Positions 16,946 through 26,048 of a stretch of DNA of 64,000 nt are shown here, in pieces. A model generated the notes under the pieces. The model made no database searches, had not been told where the DNA came from, and was given only the letters and a program-made list of their open reading frames with translations. This stretch comes from Vibrio sonorensis (GTDB lineage: Bacteria > Pseudomonadota > Gammaproteobacteria > Enterobacterales > Vibrionaceae), in assembly GCF_001854765.1 (NCBI RefSeq), contig NZ_LJJE01000063.1:1-64000 (forward strand). The letters run 5' to 3'. Position numbers and translations under genes: made by a program. Within the stretch, counting starts at the first letter, position 1; the number at the start of each line of letters is the position of its first letter.

Positions 16946-17854
16946 TCAACCGAAGATACTTTCGGCGATCTTTTCTTTTTCTTTTGCAGTTCTTTCTAAA
17001 TGAAGTTCGAGAAAATCAGCAGCTTCAGCTAACTTTGCTTCTTCGATCAACGTGAGAAGTTGTATATGCTCTTCACACTCTTTTTTAGGAATAGGGCGTT
17101 TTCCATTCACGTTGAATTCTATTAGTCGGCGTAGGCGGTTGACCCGTTTTAATGCATCCAACAAAAAAAGGTTGCCAGACATAGCGACAATGGATTCATG
17201 AAACAACACGCCAGCGTTAAACATCTCTGCAGCGGAGACCAGTTTTTGCTTGTTGTTTAAGATTTCGATTTGCGCGAGTTTCAACATCTGTATTTGAGCG
17301 GTATCGATATGAAAACTCGGTTCTCTCAATGCTTCGGGTTCGATGAGCTTTCTAAATCGGTAACTTTGCATATAAGCAGAGGGGGATGAAATAAACTCGT
17401 TAAACTCCCAGCCATAACCTAAACTTCGCGTTAGCCAACTTTCCTTTTCCATGGTGATTAACGCTTCTTGAACGCTTTTACGCCCAAGCGAGTATCGTTT
17501 GATTAAATCGTTTTCGGTAAAGTTTTTGTCTAACTTTCCTGAAAGGTAGTCTTGGCCAATTTGATAACAGATTGGGTCTAAATCGTGATATTGATTACTT
17601 TCATGAGAGGGGGATTGTGTGTGATTCGCTTTTGGTACTCTTTCTAGAAAAAATCCTTGGTTGGGTTTTTTAACCAAATATCCAGACTCTTGCAGAGCGA
17701 GAAACGCATTTCTAATTGGGGTTCTCGATACTTTAAGTTCCTTTGAAAACTCAACTTCTTTAATGTGCGCCCCTTGGCTAAGGCCTTGCTTAATCACAAG
17801 TTCGATCACTCGACTCGCAAGTATTTCCGCAGACGTTGGTTTACTTTGGCTCAT
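16946..17854 (-). CDS. GntR-family regulator of the sugar-acid cluster
   Basis: 302 residues from the ATG at 17854, preceded by GAGTGG; the frame extends to 17890. The N-terminal winged helix has EFSKELKVSRTPIRNAFLALQESGYL, and a second similar segment follows (FTENDLIKRYSLGRKSVQEALI), so it seems to carry two winged-helix modules before an FCD-type ligand-binding helical domain (MLKLAQIEILNNKQK and LHLERTAKEKEKI). It is divergent from the operon starting at 18224, with TTGTAT-type dyads between, and is likely its repressor, releasing on binding the substrate or an intermediate. Confidence 0.85.
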   Translation of the reverse strand: MSQSKPTSAEILASRVIELVIKQGLSQGAHIKEVEFSKELKVSRTPIRNAFLALQESGYLVKKPNQGFFLERVPKANHTQSPSHESNQYHDLDPICYQIGQDYLSGKLDKNFTENDLIKRYSLGRKSVQEALITMEKESWLTRSLGYGWEFNEFISSPSAYMQSYRFRKLIEPEALREPSFHIDTAQIQMLKLAQIEILNNKQKLVSAAEMFNAGVLFHESIVAMSGNLFLLDALKRVNRLRRLIEFNVNGKRPIPKKECEEHIQLLTLIEEAKLAEAADFLELHLERTAKEKEKIAESIFG

Positions 17855-17957
17855 ATTCCACTCGTTAGGTTTTTGCCCACACAAGGACATTCTTTTTATC
17901 TATTGCCGCTTATCGCCAGACACCATTTGGCCGGTTCAACAGTATTACTGATAAATT

Positions 17958-18034
17958 GTATTTTGTGAATACTTTGTATTATTCGTGTGTTTTTGCTTAA
18001 GAGTTGTGTTGTATTTCACATATTCAAAATACAA
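17958..18034. promoter_or_regulatory. Putative GntR operators and overlapping CRP site
   Basis: In the 370-base divergent region. GTATT-N5-AATAC lies at 17958-17972 and TTGTATTT-N10-AAATACAA at 18009-18034; TTGTAT/ATACAA half-sites are characteristic of FCD-type GntR operators. A CRP-like site TGTGT-N6-TCACA (18005-18020) overlaps the second dyad. A third GTATTTTGGAATCAC copy near 18192 lies close to the first gene. Confidence 0.55.
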
Positions 18035-18223
18035 TCAATGTTTGTTTTAGAATGAAAATTTCGACTCAAGAAAGATCTTTTTATACATATAGTATTGAAA
18101 TTTATAGATATTAGTATCTTAGTTCCATCGATTTTTCGTCAATCTACCCCCTCTTTCCATTGTTGACAAAATGTTATCGCTAGGTAATAAAATGTATTTT
18201 GGAATCACAAAGAACAATTTATT

Positions 18224-18871
18224 ATGACCAGAATAGCTTTAATACATGCAGTAGACATTGCGATTGAGCCTATCACCAAGGCGTTTAATGAACTATGGCC
18301 TGAAACTGACATCATCCATCTGTGGGATGAGACATTAAGTATTGAACGAGCTAAGTGCGCCGAGCTGACTCCATTTTTGTACAAGCGCATAGCGCTTTTG
18401 TATGACCTCGCGGTGTCGTCTCAAGTGGATGCGATCATGTTTACCTGCTCAGCCTTCGGAAGTGCGATAGAGGAGGTTGCCAAAAACGCAGATATTCCGG
18501 TGATAACGCCTAATCAAGCGATGTTTGAACAGGCTATCAGCTCCGCTAGTCAAGTCGGTTTACTAGGAACGTTTTCACCTGCCATGAAAGGAATGGAAAA
18601 AGAGTTCTTAGCTGCGAGTAATCATTCGGCGACCAAATTGAGTGTGTTGTGTGTCAGCGAAGCCAGAGATGCGCTTCTGGCCGGAGAAACAGATAAACAC
18701 AATCAAAAGCTGTTGGAAGGAGCAAAGCGCCTTTCAGATTCAGAGGTCATTATGATCGCTCATTTCTCTTCCTCTATTGCTAAATCGTTGATTGAGAAAA
18801 AGTGTCAAAAAACAGTTTTGTCGAGCCCAGAATGCGCGGTTCGTTACCTAAAGAAAGCACTGTCGAGTTAA
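18224..18871 (+). CDS. Asp/Glu-racemase superfamily protein, single cysteine
   Basis: 215 residues with the two-domain racemase layout. The first catalytic cysteine is present in FTCSAFG (C75). The second cysteine motif, normally GCTH, is replaced by MIAHFSSS, so only one active-site thiol remains, as in arylmalonate decarboxylase and some isomerases. That argues against a classical racemase and for a decarboxylase, isomerase or another acid-handling role. First gene of the operon, 22 bases before the dehydrogenase gene; it probably acts on an intermediate of the imported acid. Confidence 0.8.
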   Translation: MTRIALIHAVDIAIEPITKAFNELWPETDIIHLWDETLSIERAKCAELTPFLYKRIALLYDLAVSSQVDAIMFTCSAFGSAIEEVAKNADIPVITPNQAMFEQAISSASQVGLLGTFSPAMKGMEKEFLAASNHSATKLSVLCVSEARDALLAGETDKHNQKLLEGAKRLSDSEVIMIAHFSSSIAKSLIEKKCQKTVLSSPECAVRYLKKALSS

Positions 18872-18893
18872 CCCTAAAACGTGAGAGATACCA

Positions 18894-19973
18894 ATGAAAC
18901 TATTAGTTCTACCAGGGGATGGAATTGGCCCCGAAATTACACAAGCTGCCATTACCGTTTTGAATGCAGCAAATGATAAATACAAGCTTGGGCTGCACTT
19001 CGATTATGACGACGTTGGTTTTGATAGTTTAAAAAAGTATGGAACAACGTTAAGACAAGAGACGTTGGAAGTGGCAAAAACTTATGACGGCATCATATTA
19101 GGCACGCAGTCTCACGCCGATTACCCCAAACCAGAACAAGGGGGGCGTAACGTGTCGGCCGGATTCAGAATAGGTTTAGATCTTTATGCCAACGTTCGTC
19201 CGGCGCGCTCTCGCGAATTTCTTCCCACCAATATGAGCGAAGGCAAAAGTATAGATCTCGTCATTATGCGTGAAGCGACGGAAGGGTTTTATCCTGATCG
19301 AAACATGACAGAAGGTTGGGGGGAAGTAAAACCTTCACCGGATATGGCGTTATCGATAAGAAAGATTACCCGTCATTGTTCAGAGCGGATCGCGAGAAAA
19401 GCATTTGAATTGGCGATGTCACGCAATAAAAGAGTGACCGCCATACACAAAGCGAACAGTTTTCATATGACAGATGGCCTCTTTTTAGAAGCGGTAAATG
19501 AGATAGCAAAAGAGTTCCCAGAAGTTGAAGTCGATGACTTGTTGGTCGATGCATCTACCGCGCATCTTGTCCGCACCCCAGAACGATTCGACGTCTTGGT
19601 CGCAACCAACTTTTACGGCGACATTATTAGTGACTTAGCCAGTGAGCTATCAGGCAGTTTAGGTCTTGCAGGTTCTATGATGGCTAGTGATGAGCACTGT
19701 TGCGCTCAGGCTCAACACGGCAGCGCTCCAGATATAGCGGGGCAGGATATCGCGAATCCAACTTCCATGATTTTGTCCGTCGCTATGCTCGTCGAGTGGA
19801 TGGGCGACAAACATCAAAGACCGGACTTGATAGCCGCATCGAAATCGATAACCGCCTCAGTAGACGCGACACTTGAAAATCCCAACTATCGAACCCCTGA
19901 TTTAGGCGGGAAATTGGGTTGCAAGGCGTTCAGTCAAGCGGTGGCAAAAAACCTGTCTAATAGCCCTTTTTAA
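18894..19973 (+). CDS. Isocitrate/isopropylmalate-type dehydrogenase
   Basis: 359 residues. N-terminal LVLPGDGIGPEI, the internal LYANVRPARS and EATEGFYPDR blocks, catalytic-site VTAIHKANSFHMTDGLF and LLVDASTAHLVRTPERFDVLVATNFYGDIISDLASELSGSLG match NAD-dependent beta-decarboxylating (R)-2-hydroxyacid dehydrogenases. The group also includes D-malate and tartrate dehydrogenases. In the related acid-sugar pathways the oxidation step is done by other families (LtnD, PdxA2), so this enzyme may replace them or handle a dicarboxylate. The Arg that selects the substrate side chain cannot be interpreted with certainty. Confidence 0.88.
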   Translation: MKLLVLPGDGIGPEITQAAITVLNAANDKYKLGLHFDYDDVGFDSLKKYGTTLRQETLEVAKTYDGIILGTQSHADYPKPEQGGRNVSAGFRIGLDLYANVRPARSREFLPTNMSEGKSIDLVIMREATEGFYPDRNMTEGWGEVKPSPDMALSIRKITRHCSERIARKAFELAMSRNKRVTAIHKANSFHMTDGLFLEAVNEIAKEFPEVEVDDLLVDASTAHLVRTPERFDVLVATNFYGDIISDLASELSGSLGLAGSMMASDEHCCAQAQHGSAPDIAGQDIANPTSMILSVAMLVEWMGDKHQRPDLIAASKSITASVDATLENPNYRTPDLGGKLGCKAFSQAVAKNLSNSPF

Positions 19974-20051
19974 CGTAAATCCAAGTTGTATCAATAATCA
20001 AAACTATAAGTGAAACAGTAAAGTACCTAAATGAACAGAGAGGAAATACTC

Positions 20052-21017
20052 ATGTCCCTATTGAAAAAATTTGTTGCGCTATTGACGTGTGCAACATTGG
20101 TAGTATCACCTACAATTTTGGCAGACGAGACGGATTATCCAAGTGAAAGATTGAACTACACCATTGCCTTTGGGCCTGGTGGAGGGAACGATCTTATGTC
20201 TCGCACCGTTGTGGAAATTCTAAAAAAGTACAAGTTTTACGACCAAACAATCCGCGTAGACAATCTTGCTGGCGGTAGTGGTGCTGTCGGTTTTAATTAT
20301 GTTGCGCAGCAAAGTGGAAATCCCTATTACCTCACTTCGACCAGCGGTAATTTCCTCGGTACTCCTTTAGTGTCGAACACCGGTTGGACATATGAAGACT
20401 TCACCCCAATTGGCCTTTTAGCACAGGATGCTATGTTTATTGTGGTTCGTGCGGATTCACCCTTTAAGACGGCAAAAGACTTTGTCGACTATGCCAAGGA
20501 GAATCGAGTGACTATCGGTGGAACAGGTGCTGCTGGGCCAGAACGCGTGGTCGCTAGCCTCTTTGCTGAAAGCGCAGGCTTTGATTACGACTATGTTCCG
20601 TCACAGGATGGCGGCGGCATGGTGACCTCTCTTACTTCACAAAGCGTTGATGCCATTGTCGCTAACCCTTCCGAAGTTTCGGGTCAAATCAAAGCGGGTA
20701 ACTTTCGACCTTTGGCATATTCAGAGGCTCAGCGCAGTACCGTCTACAAAGATGTACCTACTTTTAAAGAACAAGGCTATGACTTTGCGTTTTCATTACC
20801 TAGAGGGGTAGTGATGCCTAAAGGTGTTGATAAAGACATTCAGCAATGGTGGGTGCAGACTTTACAAAAAGTAGTAGAAACGCCGGAATGGCGTGATTAC
20901 TTAACGACAAATAGCTTGTCTGGAAACACGGTTTGGGGGGATGACTTTGCAACCAATCTCTCCTCGACAAATGCTGACTTTAAGCGAGTGCTAACTCAGA
21001 TTGGTGCAATCAAGTAA
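20052..21017 (+). CDS. tctC: TctC-type solute-binding protein
   Basis: 321 residues from ATG 20052, chosen because GAGGAAA precedes it and because the signal peptide (KKFVALLTCATLVVSPTILA) then starts normally. It is a Bug/TctC receptor: NYTIAFGPGGGNDLMSRTV carries the family's carboxylate-binding loop and FTPIGLLAQD follows. The protein captures a carboxylate in the periplasm and hands it to TctAB. It lies in the order C-B-A with 46 bases to the next gene. Ligand not predictable, but context points to a sugar acid. Confidence 0.9.
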   Translation: MSLLKKFVALLTCATLVVSPTILADETDYPSERLNYTIAFGPGGGNDLMSRTVVEILKKYKFYDQTIRVDNLAGGSGAVGFNYVAQQSGNPYYLTSTSGNFLGTPLVSNTGWTYEDFTPIGLLAQDAMFIVVRADSPFKTAKDFVDYAKENRVTIGGTGAAGPERVVASLFAESAGFDYDYVPSQDGGGMVTSLTSQSVDAIVANPSEVSGQIKAGNFRPLAYSEAQRSTVYKDVPTFKEQGYDFAFSLPRGVVMPKGVDKDIQQWWVQTLQKVVETPEWRDYLTTNSLSGNTVWGDDFATNLSSTNADFKRVLTQIGAIK

Positions 21018-21063
21018 CTGGATCAGAAGGTGCAGTTGCTAGCTGCACCTTCGAGGAGTTGTT

Positions 21064-21525
21064 ATGCGTTTTTGGTTTTCATTGAGCACCTTTGTATTTG
21101 CAGTAGGTTTTACGCTTATGGGTATCAGTACTCTCGACTTGTTTGATTTTAACGGTCGACCGGGGCCGGGATACTTTCCTTTAATCATTGGCATGGGTTT
21201 GGTGATTTGCACCAGCATAAATGTGTTCAAAGATGGGAAAAATAGGCATCGAATATCCTCTTCTGATGGGGATGAAAAATCACTTTATATCAGCGATACA
21301 GTGGTCATGGTTGCTTGTATTTCACTATTGGTATTCACACTAAATTTCCTTGGTGCAGTTTTGTCTATGGTGGCGTTTTGCATGTCATTTCTAGCTTATT
21401 TTAATCGAGGAAAACACTGGCAAAACGGGTTGTATTCACTGGCATTTCCTCTGTGTGTTTATTTGCTATTTGACGTGTGGTTACAGGCTGGATTGCCTGA
21501 CGGACTGCTGCGTTCTTTCTTTTGA
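21064..21525 (+). CDS. tctB: TctB small membrane subunit
   Basis: 153 residues with four hydrophobic helices (about residues 5-24, 36-54, 80-98 and 118-140), and the typical FDFNGRPGPGYFPLIIG loop that most TctB proteins show. This is the small integral subunit of the tripartite tricarboxylate transporter. GAGGAG precedes the ATG. The next gene starts 17 bases after its stop. Confidence 0.88.
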   Translation: MRFWFSLSTFVFAVGFTLMGISTLDLFDFNGRPGPGYFPLIIGMGLVICTSINVFKDGKNRHRISSSDGDEKSLYISDTVVMVACISLLVFTLNFLGAVLSMVAFCMSFLAYFNRGKHWQNGLYSLAFPLCVYLLFDVWLQAGLPDGLLRSFF

Positions 21526-21542
21526 TCACAAGGGATAAACTT

Positions 21543-23090
21543 ATGTTCTTTGCTGAAATCTTTGACAATCTTACTTTTGGTTTGTCGGTTGCTTTTACGC
21601 CCACAAACGTTCTGTTTTTACTTGTTGGTGCTCTGGTGGGAATGGTCGTAGGACTGTTTCCCGGCTTTGGGCCCGCAGCGGGTATTGCGATTTTGATACC
21701 CATGACATTTGGACTAAATCCAACTACAGCGATCATTATGCTGTCTGGGATTTATTACGGTTCTATGTATGGTGGAACCATAACCTCCATTCTTATTAAT
21801 ACCCCCGGAGAGTCGGCTACCGTGGCTTCGACACTGGACGGCTATCCCATGGCACAAAATGGACGAGCGGGTCCGGCTTTGGTCATGCAGGCAATCGCTT
21901 CCTTTTTTGGCGGCACGTTAGGCGTTGTACTTATCTGTGGCTTTGCGCCAATACTGGCCAATTTTGCATCGTCTTTTGGCCCTTCCGAGTACTTTCTTAT
22001 CATTATGTTGGGGTTGCTATTACTGACCACAATGATGGGTGATAACCGACTCAACGGTGTGATATCTGCACTGTTTGGATTCGCCATCGCCATGGTTGGC
22101 GTTGATTCTGTTAGTGGCGCTCAACGTTATACATTTGGTTCACCAGAGTTGATTGGCGGTATCTATTTCGTACCAGTCGCTATCGGTCTATTTGGTATAG
22201 GAGAGCTACTCTATTGCATCTACACGGGGCAACATAAAAAGATTAATGACCGCCTTCAGTTCAGTTTTCGCTCCAAGGATTTTTGGCCGACAAAACGCGA
22301 CTATATCAGCTCGAAATTTACTTTTGTAAGAGGGTCAGTTATTGGGTTTATTGCAGGTGTATTGCCCGGTTCGGGGGCAACGATAGGCTCCATCTTGGCC
22401 TATTCGGTTGAGAAAAAAGTGGCCAAAGATCCTGAAGCTTTTGGCAAAGGTGAAATACGAGGTTTGGTCGCACCAGAAACGGCGAACAATGCGGCGTCTG
22501 CTGGTGCAATGGTGCCACTTATTTCACTGGGCATACCCGGTTCAGGTGCAACCGCTGTTTTACTAGGCGCATTGATGATGTGGGGGCTACAGCCTGGCCC
22601 AATGTTGATAGATTCAAACCCAGATTTAGTTTGGGGACTAGTTGCCAGTATGTATATGGGCAACATGATATTGGTGGCGCTTAGCATTGTTGCTATACCA
22701 CTATTTGTTAAGTTCTTGGACATCCCTTATCGGCTGGTTGTTCCTGTCATTGTGATCTTATGTGTGATTGGTGCCTATGCGCTTAATAACAGCATTATTG
22801 AAACTTCTATGTTGCTAATCATGGGGTTAGTTGGGTTCGGGATGAAGCTTTATGGGTACTCTCCTGCCGCAACAGTGTTGGCATTAGTACTAGGTGGAAT
22901 GGCAGAAAGCACCTTTTTGCAATCTTTAATTATTAGCCAAGGAAGTCTCGCTATCTTCGTTCAGCGTCCTATCTCTCTAGTGCTGACATTAATTATGTTT
23001 TCAACCATCGGCTTTTCACTACTGGTTCGTTACATCAAAAAGAAACACGACGAGAAAGCAACGCAAAGTGACCCTAGCGAAGTGGGCTAA
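21543..23090 (+). CDS. tctA: TctA large membrane subunit
   Basis: 515 residues from ATG 21543 (AAGGGATAAACTT before it). Two inverted repeats carry the family's glycine-rich blocks: VGLFPGFGPAAGIAILIPM and AGVLPGSGATIGSILAYSVE, followed by VAPETANNAASAGAMVPLI, and about ten hydrophobic helices. It is the transport channel of the system, driven by an ion gradient. All motifs look intact. In the operon it is followed by the DUF1537 kinase after 29 bases. Confidence 0.92.
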   Translation: MFFAEIFDNLTFGLSVAFTPTNVLFLLVGALVGMVVGLFPGFGPAAGIAILIPMTFGLNPTTAIIMLSGIYYGSMYGGTITSILINTPGESATVASTLDGYPMAQNGRAGPALVMQAIASFFGGTLGVVLICGFAPILANFASSFGPSEYFLIIMLGLLLLTTMMGDNRLNGVISALFGFAIAMVGVDSVSGAQRYTFGSPELIGGIYFVPVAIGLFGIGELLYCIYTGQHKKINDRLQFSFRSKDFWPTKRDYISSKFTFVRGSVIGFIAGVLPGSGATIGSILAYSVEKKVAKDPEAFGKGEIRGLVAPETANNAASAGAMVPLISLGIPGSGATAVLLGALMMWGLQPGPMLIDSNPDLVWGLVASMYMGNMILVALSIVAIPLFVKFLDIPYRLVVPVIVILCVIGAYALNNSIIETSMLLIMGLVGFGMKLYGYSPAATVLALVLGGMAESTFLQSLIISQGSLAIFVQRPISLVLTLIMFSTIGFSLLVRYIKKKHDEKATQSDPSEVG

Positions 23091-23119
23091 CTTTTCAAGC
23101 AAATTCAAAGGAGCAAACT

Positions 23120-24382
23120 ATGAAGATAGGAGTGATTGCCGATGACTTCACTGGGGCAACAGACGCCGCGAGTTTTATTGTTAGGGGTGGGTTGAGTGCC
23201 ATTCAGTTATCAGGTGTTCCCACCGCGGCTTTTGAACATGAGGCCGATGCGCTTGTGGTGAGCTTAAAAAGTCGCTCATGCCCCGTAGAGGAAGCCGTCA
23301 GGGAATCGGTAAATGCATGTCACTGGTTACTAGCACAGGGGTGCGAGCTGATTTATTTCAAATATTGCTCGACTTTTGATAGCACTTCGAAAGGCAATAT
23401 TGGGCCTGTAACAAAAGCGTTAATGGATGTGTTGTGTGTAGATAGGGTGCTCTATTGTCCCTCTTTACCCGTTAACGGTCGAACGGTCTACCAAGGACAC
23501 TTGTTTGTTTTTGAACAGTTGCTTTCTGAGTCTGGAATGAAAAACCATCCTATAACTCCAATGACAGATTCAAACCTTGTTAGGTTGGTCGAACAGCAAA
23601 CGAAGGGAAAAGCTGGGTTGATTGATTTGCACGTAGTGTCCAATGGTCAGCTCTTTGTAGAAACTCATATTCAAAACCTGTCAGACAATGGAACGCAGCA
23701 CATAGTATGTGATGCGATTAGCGATAGGGATTTAGAGGTGATTGCAAGGGTTGGTCGATCCCATCGTTTAGTGACTGGTGGTTCAGGCTTAGTAGGGGCG
23801 ATCGCACATATTTGTGCACAAGAAGCCAACTCTACTATGACCAATGGCGGATCTAATAGTTTGGCAAATACATATAACAAGGGGATTGTGCTCTCCGGTT
23901 CTTGCTCGGAAATGACCAACAAACAAGTAACCGACTATGTCGATAAAACCGAAAGTCTCAAGTTAGACATTGATCGTACTGTAAGCGACGAGAGTTACAT
24001 AGATAACGTTTTAACTTGGGTTCTTAACCATAGTGATAAACGTTATTTCCCTATGGTCTATGCAACGGTCGAGCCGAGAGAGTTGGCCCAAATACAATCG
24101 ACCTATGGCGAACAAGCTTCTGTCATGGTGGAAGCTTTGTTTGAAAAGTTGGTGAAAAATCTGAAAGTAAAAGGATACAACACCTTTATCAGTGCCGGAG
24201 GAGAGACCTCTGGAACGGTGACACAAGCGCTAAAGGTTAACGCTTTTCACGTCGGACAAGAAATTGCACCGGGCGTGCCATGGATGCAGAGTTTAGATGG
24301 CGATCTAAAGCTTGCGCTGAAATCTGGAAACTTTGGTGACAAAGGGTTCTTTAGCAAAGCACAGGAGCTTTTAAATGAATGA
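23120..24382 (+). CDS. otnK: DUF1537-family acid-sugar kinase (OtnK-like)
   Basis: 420 residues. The N-terminal sugar-binding domain starts VIADDFTGATDAASFIVRGG, the signature of this family (3-oxo-tetronate kinase, D-threonate kinase and related enzymes), with FKYCSTFDSTSKGNIGPV; the C-terminal nucleotide-binding domain contains FISAGGETSGTVTQALKV. It phosphorylates a four-carbon (or similar) acid sugar with ATP in the cytoplasm. Together with the aldolase-type gene that overlaps it by eight bases, this suggests formation of dihydroxyacetone phosphate. The exact substrate is inferred from context only. Confidence 0.88.
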   Translation: MKIGVIADDFTGATDAASFIVRGGLSAIQLSGVPTAAFEHEADALVVSLKSRSCPVEEAVRESVNACHWLLAQGCELIYFKYCSTFDSTSKGNIGPVTKALMDVLCVDRVLYCPSLPVNGRTVYQGHLFVFEQLLSESGMKNHPITPMTDSNLVRLVEQQTKGKAGLIDLHVVSNGQLFVETHIQNLSDNGTQHIVCDAISDRDLEVIARVGRSHRLVTGGSGLVGAIAHICAQEANSTMTNGGSNSLANTYNKGIVLSGSCSEMTNKQVTDYVDKTESLKLDIDRTVSDESYIDNVLTWVLNHSDKRYFPMVYATVEPRELAQIQSTYGEQASVMVEALFEKLVKNLKVKGYNTFISAGGETSGTVTQALKVNAFHVGQEIAPGVPWMQSLDGDLKLALKSGNFGDKGFFSKAQELLNE

Positions 24383-25007
24383 GCAAAAACAGCGTGAACA
24401 ACTTGTGAGCCTCGCAAAATCCATGTTTGACCGAGGCTACGCGACTGGCGGTGCGGGTAACATTTCGGTGAAAGTTGATGATGAACTTTTACTAACGACG
24501 CCGACCGGTTCTTCATTAGGTCGGCTAGCGGCGGAGAACTTGTCCTTAGTGAACATGGATGGCGAACATTTGAGCGGTGAGAAACCGTCGAAAGAAGTGA
24601 CGTTCCACATTGAGATATACAGACATAGGCCGCAAGCGAAGGCTATTGTTCACCTGCACTCCACCTATCTAACCGCGCTGTCCTGTCTAGACAACTTAGA
24701 CCGCAGAAACGTAATTAAACCCTTCACTCCCTATTACGTGATGAGAATAGGCAAGCTACCGCTGGTCGACTATCTCAATCCCGGCGATAAAAGAATAGGC
24801 GCTGAGCTAGCAAAACTCGCCCCCGATTATCGGGCTTATCTGCTTGCTAACCATGGGCCTGTAGTGACAGGGAAAGACTTATTAGATGCGGTAGATAATG
24901 CGGAAGAGTTAGAAGAAACCGCCAAACTGTACTTTTTACTTCGGGGTGGGGGCGTATCGTATTTGACAGAAGAGAACATAGAAATTCTGACAAAAAAAAG
25001 CGTCTAG
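24375..25007 (+). CDS. otnC: Class II aldolase/adducin-fold enzyme (OtnC-like)
   Basis: 210 residues, the usual length. It shows GGAGNISVKVDDELLLTTPTGSSLGRL at the start, and HLHSTYLTALSC with YLLANHGPVVTGKDLLDAV, the histidines that hold the metal. OtnC decarboxylates 3-oxo-tetronate 4-phosphate; other members are L-fuculose- or ribulose-phosphate aldolases. The coupling with the preceding kinase (overlap of eight bases, AGGAGC as ribosome-binding site) favours an OtnC-type role. Last gene of the operon, followed by a terminator. Confidence 0.85.
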   Translation: MNEQKQREQLVSLAKSMFDRGYATGGAGNISVKVDDELLLTTPTGSSLGRLAAENLSLVNMDGEHLSGEKPSKEVTFHIEIYRHRPQAKAIVHLHSTYLTALSCLDNLDRRNVIKPFTPYYVMRIGKLPLVDYLNPGDKRIGAELAKLAPDYRAYLLANHGPVVTGKDLLDAVDNAEELEETAKLYFLLRGGGVSYLTEENIEILTKKSV

Positions 25008-25047
25008 TAGACTAAAAGCAGCAACGTCGACTTGTCTGCTTAAAAAC

Positions 25048-25071
25048 TTGGGTGAGAGTCGTCTCACCCAA
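25048..25071 (+). terminator. Intrinsic terminator of the sugar-acid operon
   Basis: Perfect 10-bp stem TTGGGTGAGA / TCTCACCCAA with a GTCG loop, 41 bases after the aldolase stop codon, followed by CTAACCTTTTTCTCTTT. Marks the operon end. Confidence 0.8.
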
Positions 25072-25196
25072 CTAACCTTTTTCTCTTTGGTATCATAGAA
25101 AATGAACCTGTCGGAATACAATCGACCTTAAGCTGTCTTTGGCAAGTAGACCGCAACTTGGTATCTTAGGTGGTCCCACTTTGAAAAAGCAGATTT

Positions 25197-26014
25197 ATGA
25201 GTGATATGAATTGCCACTTTGAACCTTTTCAGCCTTTGCTAACCCATGATGTTTTGGCACAAAAAGGCATTGCGTTGGAAGTGCGCCAACCTAGCGATGC
25301 ACTGAAAGGTATCGTTCATTCTTATCTGCAAATAACGACCACAAAACCAACCCAATACATCATCATGCCCGATGGTATGGAAGCGTTTTATATTTCGCCG
25401 CAGGGCGTTAAAGTCAGCCGCGTACTTGATAGGGCGGTTGAACTTGATATTAAAGTGCCCGATCAATATTTTGGTATTCGCTTTTACGCTGGTGGGCTGA
25501 ATCGTTTTTTTAAGACTAAGGCAGATTGCTTTTCTTCAGAGGTTTATGATGCATCTGAAGTGTTTAAAGAGGCGTTAAACCTGCATGCTCCTTTGTATCA
25601 ATGCTCAGATTTTTCATTGCGAGCAGACTTTTGTGATAACTGGCTAATCAATAAGCTCACAGTTGAAAAGGGAGGTAATTTTAGATTGCTCTCGCCAATA
25701 TTTATGGCCAAAGTGGTGTACCCAAGGTTAGCCATCTATCGGGGGCTCTTGGTATTAGTAGCCGACAGTTGAGCCGAATTTTCCACGACAATACTGGATT
25801 GACCACAAAGTCGTTTCTTCAAGCGATGCGTATACAATTGGTTTGTGAAAAGTTGTGGCGTTCCGATATGGCGGTGTCTGACCTTGCATTTGAACTCGGC
25901 TATTTTGATCAGGCTCATTTGCTCAATGACTTTAAAGACAGACTTAAAGTAAGCCCCAAAGAACTGGTTTCTTACTTTATGTCCGATTTTTCCAATAAAT
26001 CATCCCATCGGTAA
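25197..26014 (+). pseudogene. AraC-family regulator, frameshifted
   Basis: About 270 residues across two frames. The N-terminal part (IVHSYLQITTTKPTQYIIMPDGMEAFYI, then FGIRFYAGGLNRFF) resembles the DUF6597-type sensor domain common in AraC regulators, and the C-terminal part has LSGALGISSRQLSRIFHDNTGLT and the second motif FELGYFDQAHLLNDFKDRL. The frame change lies near 25680, where restoring one base connects NFR with an IALANIYGQSG helix. It lies 34 bases before the FabA-like gene, whose expression it may control. Confidence 0.82.
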
Positions 26015-26048
26015 GGAAAACTGTCTCTTCAAATGACGAGGAGTGAAC

